Counted from the stretch's first letter, positions 35,936-46,610 are shown. The stretch is 64,000 nucleotides of DNA from Clostridiales bacterium (GCA_017551865.1 JAFZKB010000027.1:1-64000), one strand, 5' to 3'. Program-made: numbers and translations. The notes: a model not told the origin generated them from the sequence alone.

Positions 35936-37279
35936 TTATGTAACTCCTGTTAAATCATAAGGCGTGCATTCCATGATCTTCACCTTGACCTGATCTCCGG
36001 TTTCAAGAGGCCGGGTCGTCGAAGCCACATAGATCACAGGATCCACTTCAGGTGCCTGTGCATAGGAACGCCCCAAGTAGAATATACCATCATCAGATAC
36101 AGAATCAATAGTCACATTGACAGTTTTACCCACCATGGCCTGATGGTAGGAAAGGGAGATCTCCTGCTGAAGTTCCATGACCTTTTCATATCTTCTCTGG
36201 GAGACATCTTTTCTCACACGAGGATGCATATTGTAGCCCAACGTCTTCTCTTCCGGGGAATAGATGAAGCAGCCGAGGCACTGGAACTTCCAAATCTTCA
36301 GGTTCTTAAGAAGATTCTCGAAGTTTTCCCTCTTCTCTCCCGGGAAACCGACCATGACCGTAGAACGGATCACGATGTCCGGCATAGCCTTGCGAAGCTT
36401 CTCCAGTGTTTTGGTAATGGAAGAAACAGTATCTCTTCTTCTCATCTTCTTTAAGATCTCATCGTCACCGTGCTGTACGGGGATATCGAGGTAATGAAGC
36501 ACTTTCTTATTTCTGGCCATTTCCTCGATGAGTTCATCCGTAATGCCGTCAATATAGGCATACATGATGCGGATCGACGAGACTCCTTTGATTCTACTAA
36601 GTTTAGAAAGGAGCTCCGGCAGCATTCTCTTCTTATAAAGATCCTTACCATAGCCTGTCGTATCCTGGGCCGCGAGGATGATCTCTTTATTTCCTTTTGA
36701 TACAAGGAATTTCGCTTCTTCGAGGATATCTTCCATCGGACGTGAGATGTATTTACCGCGGATGCCGGGGATCGCACAGAATGCGCATCCGTTGCTGCAT
36801 CCCTCTGCGATCTTCAGCCACGCAAAAGGATTCGTGGACACTTCTCTGTCTTTCATCATATGGGAAAGACTTCCGGGTTTTCCGATATAGTCGTTCCAGC
36901 CGAACTGATCCTTCTCAAAAAGCTTTCCGACCACTTCGGAAATATCCTGATAATGGGAGGTTCCAAGTACGGCATCCACTTCAGGAAGAGACTTTCTGAT
37001 CTCGTCTGGGTATCTCTGGGACAGGCATCCGGATACGATGATATACTTCAGTTTCTTCCTTTTTCCTTTCAACCTGGCCACATCAAGGATCGTATCGATA
37101 GCTTCTTTCTTCGCACTCTCGATAAAACCACATGTGTTAATGATCGCCGCTTCCGCCTGGGAAAGATCATCGACCATCTCATAGCCGTCCTTTTTCAGGA
37201 TCGCGGTCATACATTCTGCATCGACGAGATTCTTCGAGCAGCCTAATGTGATCATGGAAACCGTATGTTTAATACTCAT
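35936..37279 (-). CDS. rimO: Ribosomal protein S12 methylthiotransferase RimO
   Basis: Radical-SAM enzyme adding a methylthio group to an aspartate of S12. It has 447 residues from the ATG at 37279, preceded by GGCAGG. The N-terminal cluster cysteines are in TLGCSKN, NTCGFIES and VSGCLSQRY. The radical-SAM CX3CX2C is CSNGCAFC, followed by GKYISRP. A C-terminal TRAM domain closes the protein. It sits between recX and pgsA, an order also seen in other Clostridia. Confidence 0.95.
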   Translation of the reverse strand: MSIKHTVSMITLGCSKNLVDAECMTAILKKDGYEMVDDLSQAEAAIINTCGFIESAKKEAIDTILDVARLKGKRKKLKYIIVSGCLSQRYPDEIRKSLPEVDAVLGTSHYQDISEVVGKLFEKDQFGWNDYIGKPGSLSHMMKDREVSTNPFAWLKIAEGCSNGCAFCAIPGIRGKYISRPMEDILEEAKFLVSKGNKEIILAAQDTTGYGKDLYKKRMLPELLSKLSRIKGVSSIRIMYAYIDGITDELIEEMARNKKVLHYLDIPVQHGDDEILKKMRRRDTVSSITKTLEKLRKAMPDIVIRSTVMVGFPGEKRENFENLLKNLKIWKFQCLGCFIYSPEEKTLGYNMHPRVRKDVSQRRYEKVMELQQEISLSYHQAMVGKTVNVTIDSVSDDGIFYLGRSYAQAPEVDPVIYVASTTRPLETGDQVKVKIMECTPYDLTGVT

Positions 37280-37310
37280 ATGGACCTGCCTCATATAGAT
37301 TGATTACAGG

Positions 37311-37796
37311 TTATTCTACATCATCCACGATTTTTCGGAAAGATGAAAGCGCAAGTGAAGACGAATATCCGCGGCTTTCGAGATACCGAACGGCCTTCAC
37401 AAGCTGCTTCTTTGCTTCTTTCGGATCTTCGGAAAAGCTCTCCGGCGGGAAACGGTCGGAAATAACGTCAAGGATCGTGACTTTATCGGAATACTCTTTT
37501 CTACGAAGAAGATCATCGATCACATCATCCGCGATACCGTTCGCTTCGAGTCGAGCGCGAAGCTTCGCTCTTCCCTCGGCTTTTGATCCGGAACGGGTGC
37601 GGAGGATCTTCATGGCATACCGGACATCATCGACATATTTCTCTTCAGAAAGCTGCTCAATGACTTCCTCGATCACTTCAAGGTCATAGCCCTTCTCCGT
37701 AAGAAAATCCCGAATTTTCCCGGATGAAGAAACAGCGATGCCTATATGGGCTATCGCTTTGTTTCTTGCTTCACTATATTGTTTCTGCTCCATCAT
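37311..37796 (-). CDS. recX: RecA regulator RecX
   Basis: Modulates RecA filaments. It has 161 residues built from the three-helix RecX repeats, with the family block ERAKLRARLEANGI-like segment (here AEGRAKLRARLEANGIADDV) and EKYVDDVRYA earlier. It begins five bases after recA. A second ATG one codon in is equally possible as start. Confidence 0.9.
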   Translation of the reverse strand: MMEQKQYSEARNKAIAHIGIAVSSSGKIRDFLTEKGYDLEVIEEVIEQLSEEKYVDDVRYAMKILRTRSGSKAEGRAKLRARLEANGIADDVIDDLLRRKEYSDKVTILDVISDRFPPESFSEDPKEAKKQLVKAVRYLESRGYSSSLALSSFRKIVDDVE

Positions 37797-37801
37797 GGAA
37801 A

Positions 37802-38911
37802 TCAGATATCGATGCCGAGGAATTCTTCCTCGTCGTCATCGCTGTTGTCTGCTGCTACAGATTCTTCCGGAGCTTCTTTACCGGACAGGGAGGCACGGAT
37901 CTTCTCTTCGATCTCATCTCTCATCTCCGGATGCTCCTTGAGATATGTCTTCGCGTTATCCTTGCCCTGACCGATCTTCTGACCGTTATAGGCAAACCAG
38001 GAACCGCTCTTCTCCATAATGTCCTTATCTACTGCAAGGTCAATGATACAGCCTTCCTTCGAGATGCCTTCACCGTACATGATATCGAACTCTGCCTCTC
38101 TAAACGGCGGAGCAACCTTATTCTTAACGACCTTTACGCGGGTATGGTTACCAATGACTTCACCGCCGTTTCTTAAGGATTCCACACGACGGACATCAAG
38201 ACGTACAGAGGAATAGAACTTCAGCGCACGTCCGCCAGGTGTCGTCTCCGGATTACCGAACATGACACCGACTTTTTCACGGAGCTGGTTGATAAAGATA
38301 CATACTGTGCTGGACTTGCTGATGATACCGGCAAGTTTACGGAGTGCCTGGGACATGAGTCTGGCCTGAAGACCTACATGGGAATCACCCATCTCACCAT
38401 CGATCTCCGCCTTCGGAACGAGGGCCGCTACAGAGTCTATAACAACAACATCAACGGCACCGGAACGGACAAGAGCTTCCGTGATCTCAAGTGCCTGCTC
38501 ACCGGTATCCGGCTGAGAAACAATGAGTTCATCGATATTAACACCGATCTTCGCTGCATATACCGGATCAAGTGCATGCTCAGCGTCGATAAATGCTGCG
38601 GTGCCACCCTGCTTCTGAGCTTCAGCTACAGCGTGAAGAGCAACCGTCGTCTTACCTGAAGATTCAGGTCCGTAGATCTCGATGATTCTTCCCTTCGGAA
38701 GACCGCCGACACCGAGGGCCAGGTCAAGTGTAAGTGCACCGGTCGGAATGACATCCACGACCATGCCTGTCTGTTCTCCAAGACGCATAACCGCGCCCTT
38801 ACCGAACTGCTTCTCTATCTGCATCAACGCTGCATCCAGCGCCTTGGCTCTCTCACTATCGACCTTCTTCGATACATCCTGCGTAGACTTGTTGGAATCT
38901 TTCTTAGCCAT
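37802..38911 (-). CDS. recA: Recombinase RecA
   Basis: Strand-exchange ATPase and SOS co-protease, 369 residues. The start at 38911 follows GGAGGAAG; a longer frame runs back into the SOS box. Walker A is GPESSGKTT and the mid-protein signature is [14 protein letters not shown]. The C-terminus is acidic ([15 protein letters not shown]), typical of RecA self-regulation. It has a promoter with a LexA-type box and is followed by recX. Confidence 0.98.
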   Translation of the reverse strand: MAKKDSNKSTQDVSKKVDSERAKALDAALMQIEKQFGKGAVMRLGEQTGMVVDVIPTGALTLDLALGVGGLPKGRIIEIYGPESSGKTTVALHAVAEAQKQGGTAAFIDAEHALDPVYAAKIGVNIDELIVSQPDTGEQALEITEALVRSGAVDVVVIDSVAALVPKAEIDGEMGDSHVGLQARLMSQALRKLAGIISKSSTVCIFINQLREKVGVMFGNPETTPGGRALKFYSSVRLDVRRVESLRNGGEVIGNHTRVKVVKNKVAPPFREAEFDIMYGEGISKEGCIIDLAVDKDIMEKSGSWFAYNGQKIGQGKDNAKTYLKEHPEMRDEIEEKIRASLSGKEAPEESVAADNSDDDEEEFLGIDI

Positions 38912-38926
38912 AACTTCCTCCTTGCC

Positions 38927-38978
38927 GAACATTCGTTCCTTTGTCATTAATCTTAACAATACATTAGCACATCGTCAA
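38927..38978 (-). promoter_or_regulatory. recA promoter with LexA (SOS) box
   Basis: TTGACG (38978-38973), a 17-nt spacer and TAAGAT (38955-38950) form the promoter. GGAACGAATGTTCG (38926-38939) just downstream of the start site matches the Gram-positive LexA box GAAC-N4-GTTC. Upstream lies an inverted repeat, CGACAAT (39001-39007) with ATTGTCG (39027-39033), of unknown role. Confidence 0.88.
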
Positions 38979-39047
38979 TACCTTTGGAACAACAATTTTT
39001 CGACAATCAGGGCGAATATTGGGACAATTGTCGCAAGGCGGTTTCAA

Positions 39048-40661
39048 TTACTTGGAAGCTGCGGATCTTTTCCTGAAGAAACGGCTAAGGTAACGGTCAT
39101 AAGCGACCTTCAGCTCATCCATCTTAAGTGCGAAAGCCATAGCGAAATAGATCACGAATGCAAAGATCGCACGAACACCGAACCAGGCGATCTGAAGGAT
39201 CTTTCTCTTCGGTGCATATGGAATGAGACGGATAAGAAGCAGTCCCAGGATCAGACAGGTAAAACAGATCGCCGACTTAATGAGGAACGACTTCATCTTT
39301 CTCGGAGCGAGCTTCTTATTGCGGCAGTAAACGAGCGCCAGAAGGATCATTCTGACAAGGCAGGATACCGAATAGGAGATCGTCAGGCACATTGCACCGC
39401 ATCCGAGATTGACGAGGATGAAGCACAGCGAGAAATTGACAACCATGGAAACGATACCGGCAAACAGTGGGAATCTCGTCTGACCGATCGCGTAGAATGC
39501 CTGATTTAAAATAAAGATGACCGACTGGAACACGATCGCCGCACAGTATCCGGTAAGAAACAGCGCCGCCATTTCCATATTCTTATCCGTTACATTCGAG
39601 GACCACTGAAGGAGTGTCTTGACCAGATCCAGAGGAAGGATCAGGAAGATACCGGCACATGGGATCGTCAGAAACAGAGCGTTCTTTATACTTGTGGAAA
39701 GAAGCTTGCTCGATTCCTTAAAATTCTTATTCGCATAATGCGAAGCAAGAGACGGGAGCATAACATTTCCGATACCGACAGCAAAGATACCGTACGGGAG
39801 CTGCCACAGCGTTGAAGCGCTGTTTAAGGCATAAAGCGGGCCGTCGCCGAATCTGGTCGCAAAAGAGTTTAAAAGCAGCATATTGACCTGAACGATCGAC
39901 GCGGAGATCAGGATCGGGATCGCAAGTTTAAAGAGCGACCGGAACTCCGGATCTTTGGTATCCAGGCAGGGCTTGTAATGGACCATTTCCTTTCTGCCCA
40001 TAAACAGCTGGAAAACAAAGTAGATCATGGCCGCAGCCATAACGCCGACGCCCGTCATATAGAGGGATTCCTCGTTCGATGCACCGAGAAGACCGATGGC
40101 CAGAAGAACGCAGATATTATAGATCGGCGGACCAAAGGCGGTAGAGCCGAACTTCTTATAGGCATTTAATACACCGATGCAAAGAGCGGCGAGCATCATG
40201 AAGAAGATCTGCGGATAGAGCGTTCTAGCCATATTTCCGGCAAGGCGGATGACATCTTCACTCTTGCCCTGGTTAAAGAACTTATAGAGATAATTGGAAA
40301 AAACCTCACAGATCGCAACAAACGTCAGTACGAAAAGACCCATCCAGGTAATAAAGATGCTGACACCACGCCAGGTCTTCTTCTGCGTCTTCGTCTCGAT
40401 CGCCTTGGAAAGGGTCGGAGTGATCGCCGACTGGATAGAACCGCCGACAAGAAGCGCGAATACGAAGTCAGGGATCAGAAATGCCGCGATAAAAGCGTCG
40501 CGGTAAGTCTCGGAAAAGGTATGTCCGATCAGGACGGTACGCAAAAAGCCGGACCCTTTGGAAAGGATCAGGCCGATGATCATTATGATCGTGGAAAAGG
40601 TGATGCTCCGGGTCTTTCCCGGAGCTTTCTTCTTACTTAGTTCTGCATGCGTATTACTCAT
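39048..40661 (-). CDS. murJ: Lipid II flippase MurJ
   Basis: Moves the peptidoglycan precursor lipid II across the membrane. It has 537 residues with about 14 TM helices of the MOP superfamily. The N-terminal GLILSKGSGFLRTVLIG and the following FAFLL-type VFALLVGGSIQSAITPTL segments are typical of MviN/MurJ. The start overlaps the cinA stop by four bases (ATGA), so it is translationally coupled to cinA. Confidence 0.94.
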   Translation of the reverse strand: MSNTHAELSKKKAPGKTRSITFSTIIMIIGLILSKGSGFLRTVLIGHTFSETYRDAFIAAFLIPDFVFALLVGGSIQSAITPTLSKAIETKTQKKTWRGVSIFITWMGLFVLTFVAICEVFSNYLYKFFNQGKSEDVIRLAGNMARTLYPQIFFMMLAALCIGVLNAYKKFGSTAFGPPIYNICVLLAIGLLGASNEESLYMTGVGVMAAAMIYFVFQLFMGRKEMVHYKPCLDTKDPEFRSLFKLAIPILISASIVQVNMLLLNSFATRFGDGPLYALNSASTLWQLPYGIFAVGIGNVMLPSLASHYANKNFKESSKLLSTSIKNALFLTIPCAGIFLILPLDLVKTLLQWSSNVTDKNMEMAALFLTGYCAAIVFQSVIFILNQAFYAIGQTRFPLFAGIVSMVVNFSLCFILVNLGCGAMCLTISYSVSCLVRMILLALVYCRNKKLAPRKMKSFLIKSAICFTCLILGLLLIRLIPYAPKRKILQIAWFGVRAIFAFVIYFAMAFALKMDELKVAYDRYLSRFFRKRSAASK

Positions 40662-41923
40662 GAAAGTCTCATTCTGATCAGATTAAATGCGTGAAGTACA
40701 GCAACATGGCGGACACGGCTTCTGTTACCGCTTAAGTGTACTTCTTTTACCTCCGTACCGTTCTCATCGGAGATTGCGAGATATACAAGACCTACAGGCT
40801 TCAAAGCACTTTCACCTGTCGGACCGGCAATACCCGTGATGGATACGGCGATATCGGTGCCGAGAAGTTTTCTGGCACCTTCAGCCATTTCCTGTGCGCA
40901 CTCACGGCTGACAGCACCCAAGTTGTCGAGCACATCATCAGAAACGCCCAGAAGATTGGTCTTAACTTTATTTCCGTAAGATACCACAGAACCCATGAAT
41001 ACCTGGGATGCACCCGGGATATCTACGAATTCGGAGGAAACCATGCCTGCGGTACAGCTTTCCGCAAAGCAGACGGTCTTATTCTTTTCAAGAAGAAGAT
41101 CATAAGCGACCTGCTTGAGCGGGCGCTCACCGATCTCATAAATGCACTGGCCGAAACGCTCTTTCATGATGTCGAGGATCGGGGTGATCAGATCCTTCTC
41201 CTCTTCGCCCTTTTCGATACGCTGGGTAACACGGAACATGCACTCACCCTCTGAGGCATACGGTGCGATCGTCGGATTGGTCTGCGCATCGATAAGATCC
41301 GAGATACGTTCAGCAGCGGAGGATTCGCCGATACCGAAAAGATGGACGAACTTCGTCACGAACTTATACTCACTCATCTTCTCAAGGACGGGACGTACTT
41401 CATTACTAAACATCAGCGTCATTTCAGACGGCGGACCCGGAAGCAGTACGAAATGTACGATACGGTCCGGATCTTCTTCTGTCGGGCAGGAATACTCGAA
41501 TATCGCGCCCGGAGCCGTTCCGTTATTATTCTTCAGGATCGTTGCACCTTCCGGAAGCATGGCCTGCTTACGGTTATTCTTCGGCATGTTTCTGCAAAGG
41601 CGGCGGAAATAATCGCTCATGTTCTGGAAAGACTCTTCGTCGAAGACAAGTTCTTTTCCCGCAACTTCGGCAGCGACACCCATTGTGATGTCATCGGTCG
41701 TCGGACCCAGACCACCGGTCAGGATGACGAGATCCGCACGGGAAGCGCTTTCCCTGATCTGCTCAGCCAGACGCTCGTGATTATCACCGACGACGATCTG
41801 GCGGTAGGAAGCGATACCTAAAGAAACCAGTTCTTTTGCCAGAAAGCAGGAATTGGTATTAAGGGTATGCCCCATCAGTAATTCAGTACCTACGCAAATG
41901 ATCTCTGCAGATTGAATACTCAT
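40658..41923 (-). CDS. cinA: CinA: nucleotide-binding/NMN amidohydrolase protein
   Basis: Two-domain protein of 421 residues. The N-terminal MoeA/MogA-like domain has GTELLMGHTLNTN and LTGGLGPTTDD, linked to ADP-ribose hydrolysis. The C-terminal CinA domain (about 255-421) shows FAESCTAGMVSSE, a YGN block and SVTGIAGPTG-type SITGIAGPTGES, the NMN deamidase region. It is competence-linked in some Firmicutes and often near recA, as here. It lies one base after folD. Confidence 0.95.
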   Translation of the reverse strand: MSIQSAEIICVGTELLMGHTLNTNSCFLAKELVSLGIASYRQIVVGDNHERLAEQIRESASRADLVILTGGLGPTTDDITMGVAAEVAGKELVFDEESFQNMSDYFRRLCRNMPKNNRKQAMLPEGATILKNNNGTAPGAIFEYSCPTEEDPDRIVHFVLLPGPPSEMTLMFSNEVRPVLEKMSEYKFVTKFVHLFGIGESSAAERISDLIDAQTNPTIAPYASEGECMFRVTQRIEKGEEEKDLITPILDIMKERFGQCIYEIGERPLKQVAYDLLLEKNKTVCFAESCTAGMVSSEFVDIPGASQVFMGSVVSYGNKVKTNLLGVSDDVLDNLGAVSRECAQEMAEGARKLLGTDIAVSITGIAGPTGESALKPVGLVYLAISDENGTEVKEVHLSGNRSRVRHVAVLHAFNLIRMRLS

Positions 41924-41924
41924 A

Positions 41925-42788
41925 TCAGATACTTCCTTTCTCGATGCGGGTAAATGCTTCCAGTGTGTTCTGGAGAAGCATCGTAATAGTCATCGGACCA
42001 ACACCTCCCGGTACCGGAGTGATGGCGGATGCGATATCCACTACATCATCGAAATCTACGTCGCCTCTCACCTTGCCGTCTTCACAGCGGTTGATGCCGA
42101 CGTCGATGATGACTGCGCCTTCTTTTACGAATTCCTTTGTAACGAAACCCTGCTTACCGATAGCTACGATAAGGATATCCGCCTGCTTGCAGATCTCTTT
42201 GATGTTTTTCGTTCTGGAATGCACGACAGTTACTGTCGCATTCTCATGAAGCATCAGTGAAGCGACCGGTTTACCTACAATATTACTTCTGCCGATGACT
42301 ACGCAGTTTTTACCGGAGATATCAACATTGGCATACTTAAGAAGCTCGATACAGCCCTTCGGGGTACATGAAACAAGGCAGTCTCTTCCGATGGAAAGAA
42401 GTCCCTTATTTACCGGATGGAAACCATCCACGTCCTTTTCCGGTGAGATTGCACAGATAACAGAGAACTCATCCATATGCTTCGGAAGCGGAAGCTGACA
42501 GAGGATACCGTGCACACGGTCGTCCTTATTGAGCTGATCTATAAGATCCAAGAGCTCCTTTTCAGTCGCACTTTCCGGAAGAGAATATCCGAAAGACTGG
42601 AAGCCGACCTGCTCACAGGCCTTCTTCTTATTATTGACATAGATCGTGGATGCCGGGTTCTCACCTACCTGGATCACAGCAAGACCCGGTTTCTTACCGT
42701 ACTTAGCGGTAAGCTCCTCGGTCTCTTTGGTGATCCGCTCACGAATCAGGGAAGATAGTTCTTTTCCGGAAATAATGGTTGCGCTCAT
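41925..42788 (-). CDS. folD: Methylenetetrahydrofolate dehydrogenase/cyclohydrolase FolD
   Basis: Interconverts methylene-, methenyl- and formyl-tetrahydrofolate. At 287 residues it is full length. Motifs include [18 protein letters not shown] with the catalytic lysine, [21 protein letters not shown] in the Rossmann part, and [10 protein letters not shown] near the end. It lies three bases after ftsK and one before cinA. Confidence 0.97.
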   Translation of the reverse strand: MSATIISGKELSSLIRERITKETEELTAKYGKKPGLAVIQVGENPASTIYVNNKKKACEQVGFQSFGYSLPESATEKELLDLIDQLNKDDRVHGILCQLPLPKHMDEFSVICAISPEKDVDGFHPVNKGLLSIGRDCLVSCTPKGCIELLKYANVDISGKNCVVIGRSNIVGKPVASLMLHENATVTVVHSRTKNIKEICKQADILIVAIGKQGFVTKEFVKEGAVIIDVGINRCEDGKVRGDVDFDDVVDIASAITPVPGGVGPMTITMLLQNTLEAFTRIEKGSI

Positions 42789-42791
42789 ACT

Positions 42792-45581
42792 TTATCCTTT
42801 CTTTGCTTTGATCTCCAGCCACTGGGCAGGATCGATCAGTATTTTTCTTGGTTTACTGCCTTCAAACGGACCGATATAGCCTTTTTCAGCCATGCGGTCG
42901 ATAAGACGGGACGCTCTCGGATACCCAAGATTCAGGCGTCTTTGCAGAAGTGAAACAGATGCGTAGCCGGTCTGGATGACAACATCTACGGCGTCATAGA
43001 AAACCTCGTCCTCCCCGCCGCTCTCCGAGCCGGAATCCGAAGTCGTACTTCCGGACTTCGTCGCGGTGACGATGGCTTCCGCCGTTTCCTCATCATATTG
43101 TACATCATTATTCGCTTTTATATAACTAATGATCTCTTCAACTTCTTTATCTGTTACAAGAGCACCCTGACCACGAACAGGTTTAGCCGCGCTTTGCGGA
43201 TAATAAAGCATGTCGCCTTTACCGAGAAGTTTCTCGGCACCCGCCATATCAAGGATCGTACGGCTGTCGACCTGGCTGGATACGGCAAATGCGATACGGG
43301 AAGGGATATTCGCCTTGATAACACCAGTAATGACATCGACAGACGGTCTCTGCGTGGCGATCAGAAGATGGATACCTGCCGCACGGGCCATCGCGGTAAG
43401 ACGGGAGATCGATTCCTCGACCTCTTTTGATGCGACCTGCATCAGGTCAGCAAGCTCATCGATAACCACAAGGATCAGCGGGAGCTCCTTCTCCCCGTTC
43501 ATTCGCTGGTACTCGTTATATCCCTTAAAGTCACGCACGGAAGCCTCCGCGAACTTCGCATAACGGTCTGTCATCTCCCGAACGGCCCAGTTCAAAGCAT
43601 TGGCTGCTTTCTTCGCGTCGGTTACGACCGGACAAAGAAGATGCGGGATACCGTTATATATGGCAAGTTCAACAACTTTCGGGTCAACCATGATCATACG
43701 GACCTGAGATGGAGATGCGTGACAGAGGATACTGATCAGGATCGAGTTGATACATACGGATTTACCGGAACCTGTAGAACCTGCGATCAGAAGATGTGGC
43801 ATCTTCGCAAGGTCACAGAGGATCGGGCTTCCAGGGATATCTTTACCAAGAGCAACCGTCAGCGGAGATGCGGAATTCTTAAACGACGGTGAATCCAGAA
43901 GATTTCCGAGATGAACAGGTGCCACGGTCTTGTTCGGAACTTCGATACCGACCGCGGACTTACCGGGGATCGGAGCCTCGATACGGATGCTCTGCGCCGC
44001 CAGTGCCAGCGCGATATCGTCCGAAAGATTCGTGATACGGCTGACCTTGATGCCCGGAGCCGGTGCCACTTCAAATCTAGTGATGGCCGGGCCGCGGGTA
44101 ACATCGGTAAGTCTTGTCTCGATACCGAAACTTCTAAGAGCGGCAACGAGCTTCATTCCCTCCGCATCCTGACCGTCAATAACATTTCTTGCAGCCTGCG
44201 GCTTATCATGGGAAAGAAGATTCGTAGGGGCTTTCGCATATTTCTTATTCGAAGATCTTCTCGTCGGCGGAATATCCGGTACAGAAGTCTTGGCAGACGC
44301 TGCATTATCTACAAAATTTCTATTTTCTTCCACCTGAGAAACTGCAGGTATCGAAGCCTGAACAGCGGGAACTGGTGTTTCCACTTTTGCTACAGGAGGC
44401 ATCTCCGGAATCGGAGAGGCAGGTATTTCCTGTGAGTAAAGATTCTGGGATGAGGTATCTCTTTCCATTTCGTTTAAGTCAGGAACACGGATCTGAGTGC
44501 CGCCCTGCTCATGAACACGGACTTCTACCTTCTCCTGATATGGGCTTACCGTAGGAGACGGAAGGATCGTTCCCGGTCTCGGTTCTTCACCGGGAAGCGG
44601 CGGAAGATCGATCCACTGGGGTTCGTTCTCATCCGGGATCTTTTCAGCTACAGGAGCTTTCGGATTACTGAAACCGAAATCGACTCTCGGTTCCGGCGGA
44701 ACTTCTACTTTCTGAGCTTCCGGTGCCGGATCCGTATCATTGGTCAGATCAAAATCAAAGACTTTCTCACGTTCCGACCAGGGTTCCTGATTCATCTTCA
44801 CAGGAGTTCCTTCCAGATCGATAAAGCCCTGCGGACCCGGAATCTCTTCAAAAGGTGAAATGCGGGGATCTCTTACAGCAGAAGGCCTTCTCCCCCCCTG
44901 CTGGGCAAGCGTCCTCTCTCTGGCGATCCGTTCTCTTTCACGCCATTCTTTTCCCTGACGGAGGGCTTCCGAAGCCTGCTGGCTCTTTGTCTTAATGACA
45001 TTGGCTGTCTTCGTCGCAGTATCGGTAATACTGATGTTAAAGATCAGTACGACCTGCGAGATCGTAAAAGCGATCAGGATGATCAGTGCTCCGGCTTTAG
45101 CTGCGACTGCACGAAGAGCTAAAGCAATCGATCCGCCGATAATACCGCCCGGGAGGATAACATCCTTTGCGGGAGCGCCTAAAAGCGTGTTATCCATACC
45201 CAGTTTCCAAAGAAGCGAGAGTGCCTTGGTGGCTTTGACGTTTCCGCTAGAATTCGCACAGGCGGCTTTCACATAGACAGGGCTTACGGTAATGACCGCA
45301 AGGATCGACGAAACGCAGACCAGAAGGATCAGTACGGAACGGACACGCATAGGTGCCACATTGGGTCTTTTCTCGAGGAAAAAGTCCACGGACGCATAAA
45401 GAAGGATGATCGGCACCAGATAGGCAGAAACACCGATAAGGCCAGTTCCAACACCACGTAAGATCCGGCCGAGGTTACCTGTCACGGAAAGAGGCAAATA
45501 ATAAGAGAGCCCCAGTAAAACTGCGACAGCAAACAACAAAACGCCTGTTATGTCATGTCTTTGGCCACTTCTTTCGTTCAT
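42792..45581 (-). CDS. ftsK: DNA translocase FtsK/SpoIIIE
   Basis: Septal DNA pump of 929 residues. The N-terminus has about four TM helices (20-170). A Pro/Glu-rich linker runs from about 200 to 430. The motor has GSTGSGKSVCIN (Walker A), ILVVIDELADLM (Walker B) and ATQRPSVDVITG. The C-terminal gamma winged helix, which reads polar DNA guides, is in SVSLLQRRLNLGYPRASRLID. Its ATG overlaps the NUDIX stop as TGATG. Part of the operon that starts at proC. Confidence 0.96.
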   Translation of the reverse strand: MNERSGQRHDITGVLLFAVAVLLGLSYYLPLSVTGNLGRILRGVGTGLIGVSAYLVPIILLYASVDFFLEKRPNVAPMRVRSVLILLVCVSSILAVITVSPVYVKAACANSSGNVKATKALSLLWKLGMDNTLLGAPAKDVILPGGIIGGSIALALRAVAAKAGALIILIAFTISQVVLIFNISITDTATKTANVIKTKSQQASEALRQGKEWRERERIARERTLAQQGGRRPSAVRDPRISPFEEIPGPQGFIDLEGTPVKMNQEPWSEREKVFDFDLTNDTDPAPEAQKVEVPPEPRVDFGFSNPKAPVAEKIPDENEPQWIDLPPLPGEEPRPGTILPSPTVSPYQEKVEVRVHEQGGTQIRVPDLNEMERDTSSQNLYSQEIPASPIPEMPPVAKVETPVPAVQASIPAVSQVEENRNFVDNAASAKTSVPDIPPTRRSSNKKYAKAPTNLLSHDKPQAARNVIDGQDAEGMKLVAALRSFGIETRLTDVTRGPAITRFEVAPAPGIKVSRITNLSDDIALALAAQSIRIEAPIPGKSAVGIEVPNKTVAPVHLGNLLDSPSFKNSASPLTVALGKDIPGSPILCDLAKMPHLLIAGSTGSGKSVCINSILISILCHASPSQVRMIMVDPKVVELAIYNGIPHLLCPVVTDAKKAANALNWAVREMTDRYAKFAEASVRDFKGYNEYQRMNGEKELPLILVVIDELADLMQVASKEVEESISRLTAMARAAGIHLLIATQRPSVDVITGVIKANIPSRIAFAVSSQVDSRTILDMAGAEKLLGKGDMLYYPQSAAKPVRGQGALVTDKEVEEIISYIKANNDVQYDEETAEAIVTATKSGSTTSDSGSESGGEDEVFYDAVDVVIQTGYASVSLLQRRLNLGYPRASRLIDRMAEKGYIGPFEGSKPRKILIDPAQWLEIKAKKG

Positions 45582-46153
45582 CAGACACCGACCCTTCTTG
45601 CGGTCTTTAAAAGAGCTACCATTGTTTTCGCATCAGAGATCTCATTAGACTCGATCTTCTCTATCGCCTCGGAAAGAGGCATCTTCACAAGCTGCAGGAA
45701 CTCACCGTCATCCGGGTTGCCTTCCCCGAAAGAAAGACCTGTCGCCAGAAACAGATGGATGATCTCCGAGCAGTATCCGGGAGTCGCATACATTTGTCCT
45801 AAAGACTCGACCTTTTCAGCCTGCATGCCTGTTTCTTCCTTCAGCTCCCTGATCGCGCAGGACATGGGATCTTCATCCTTTTCGAGCTTCCCGGCCGGGA
45901 TCTCGAGCAGGACCTTTTCATAAGGAGAACGGAATTGTCTTACAAGATAGACGTTTTTCTCGTCATCGAGCGCGACAATCGTAGCACCGCCATGGTGCAG
46001 GACGACTTCCCGGCGCGCAAGGGAGCCGTCAAAAAGCTCAACCTTCTTGACCTCGACCGAAAAGACTTTACCTTCAAAGGCGACCTGCCGGTCGACCGTT
46101 TTCTCGCAAAGCTGCTCGTCAAGAGCAGCAATATTTCCCTTCGGCTTATCCAT
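45581..46153 (-). CDS. NUDIX hydrolase, ADP-ribose pyrophosphatase type
   Basis: Hydrolyses a nucleoside diphosphate derivative, most likely ADP-ribose. It has 190 residues. The Nudix box reads GKLEKDEDPMSCAIRELKEETG, present as the pattern G-x5-E-x7-REx2EExG (about residues 88-110). N-terminal beta strands resemble the NudF/YqkG group. It overlaps rnhA by eight bases and ftsK by one, so all three are tightly coupled. Confidence 0.92.
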   Translation of the reverse strand: MDKPKGNIAALDEQLCEKTVDRQVAFEGKVFSVEVKKVELFDGSLARREVVLHHGGATIVALDDEKNVYLVRQFRSPYEKVLLEIPAGKLEKDEDPMSCAIRELKEETGMQAEKVESLGQMYATPGYCSEIIHLFLATGLSFGEGNPDDGEFLQLVKMPLSEAIEKIESNEISDAKTMVALLKTARRVGV

Positions 46154-46607
46154 TCGTTCCTTCTCCCTGTTTTTTCGATTGGGCTACTGCGAGTTTGTCG
46201 CAGCGGTTGTTATACTCATTGTCGGCATGACCCTTAACCTTAATCCAGGTGATCGTATGGATCCCAGAAAGACGGTCAAGTTCCTGCCACAAGTCAATAT
46301 TACTAACGGTTTGTTTCGAACTGTTTTTCCAGCCGTTACGTTTCCAAGACATGATCCAGCCCGCGGTAAAACCATTGATCAGGTAGGCACTGTCGGAATA
46401 AAGCTGTACTTTACACGGACGATTCAGACACTTTAACGCCGAGATCGCCGCAATCAGTTCCATACGGTTATTCGTAGTCAGACTCTCCCCGCCGGAGATC
46501 TCCTTCTCGACACCCTTACAGATAAGGATCGCTCCCCAGCCACCCGGGCCCGGATTTCCGGAACAGGCACCATCCGTATAGATATCTACAGACATCAGAT
46601 CTGCCAC
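46146..46607 (-). CDS. rnhA: Ribonuclease HI
   Basis: Degrades RNA in RNA/DNA hybrids. It has 153 residues with the catalytic carboxylates in YTDGACSGNPGPGGWG, RMELIAAISAL, YSDSAYLIN and KGHADNEYNN. The GTG at 46607 is the preferred start because GGAGGG lies nine bases upstream; the next in-frame ATG, four codons later, is too far from it. It starts three bases after proC. Confidence 0.95.
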   Translation of the reverse strand: MADLMSVDIYTDGACSGNPGPGGWGAILICKGVEKEISGGESLTTNNRMELIAAISALKCLNRPCKVQLYSDSAYLINGFTAGWIMSWKRNGWKNSSKQTVSNIDLWQELDRLSGIHTITWIKVKGHADNEYNNRCDKLAVAQSKKQGEGTNG

Positions 46608-46610
46608 AGA

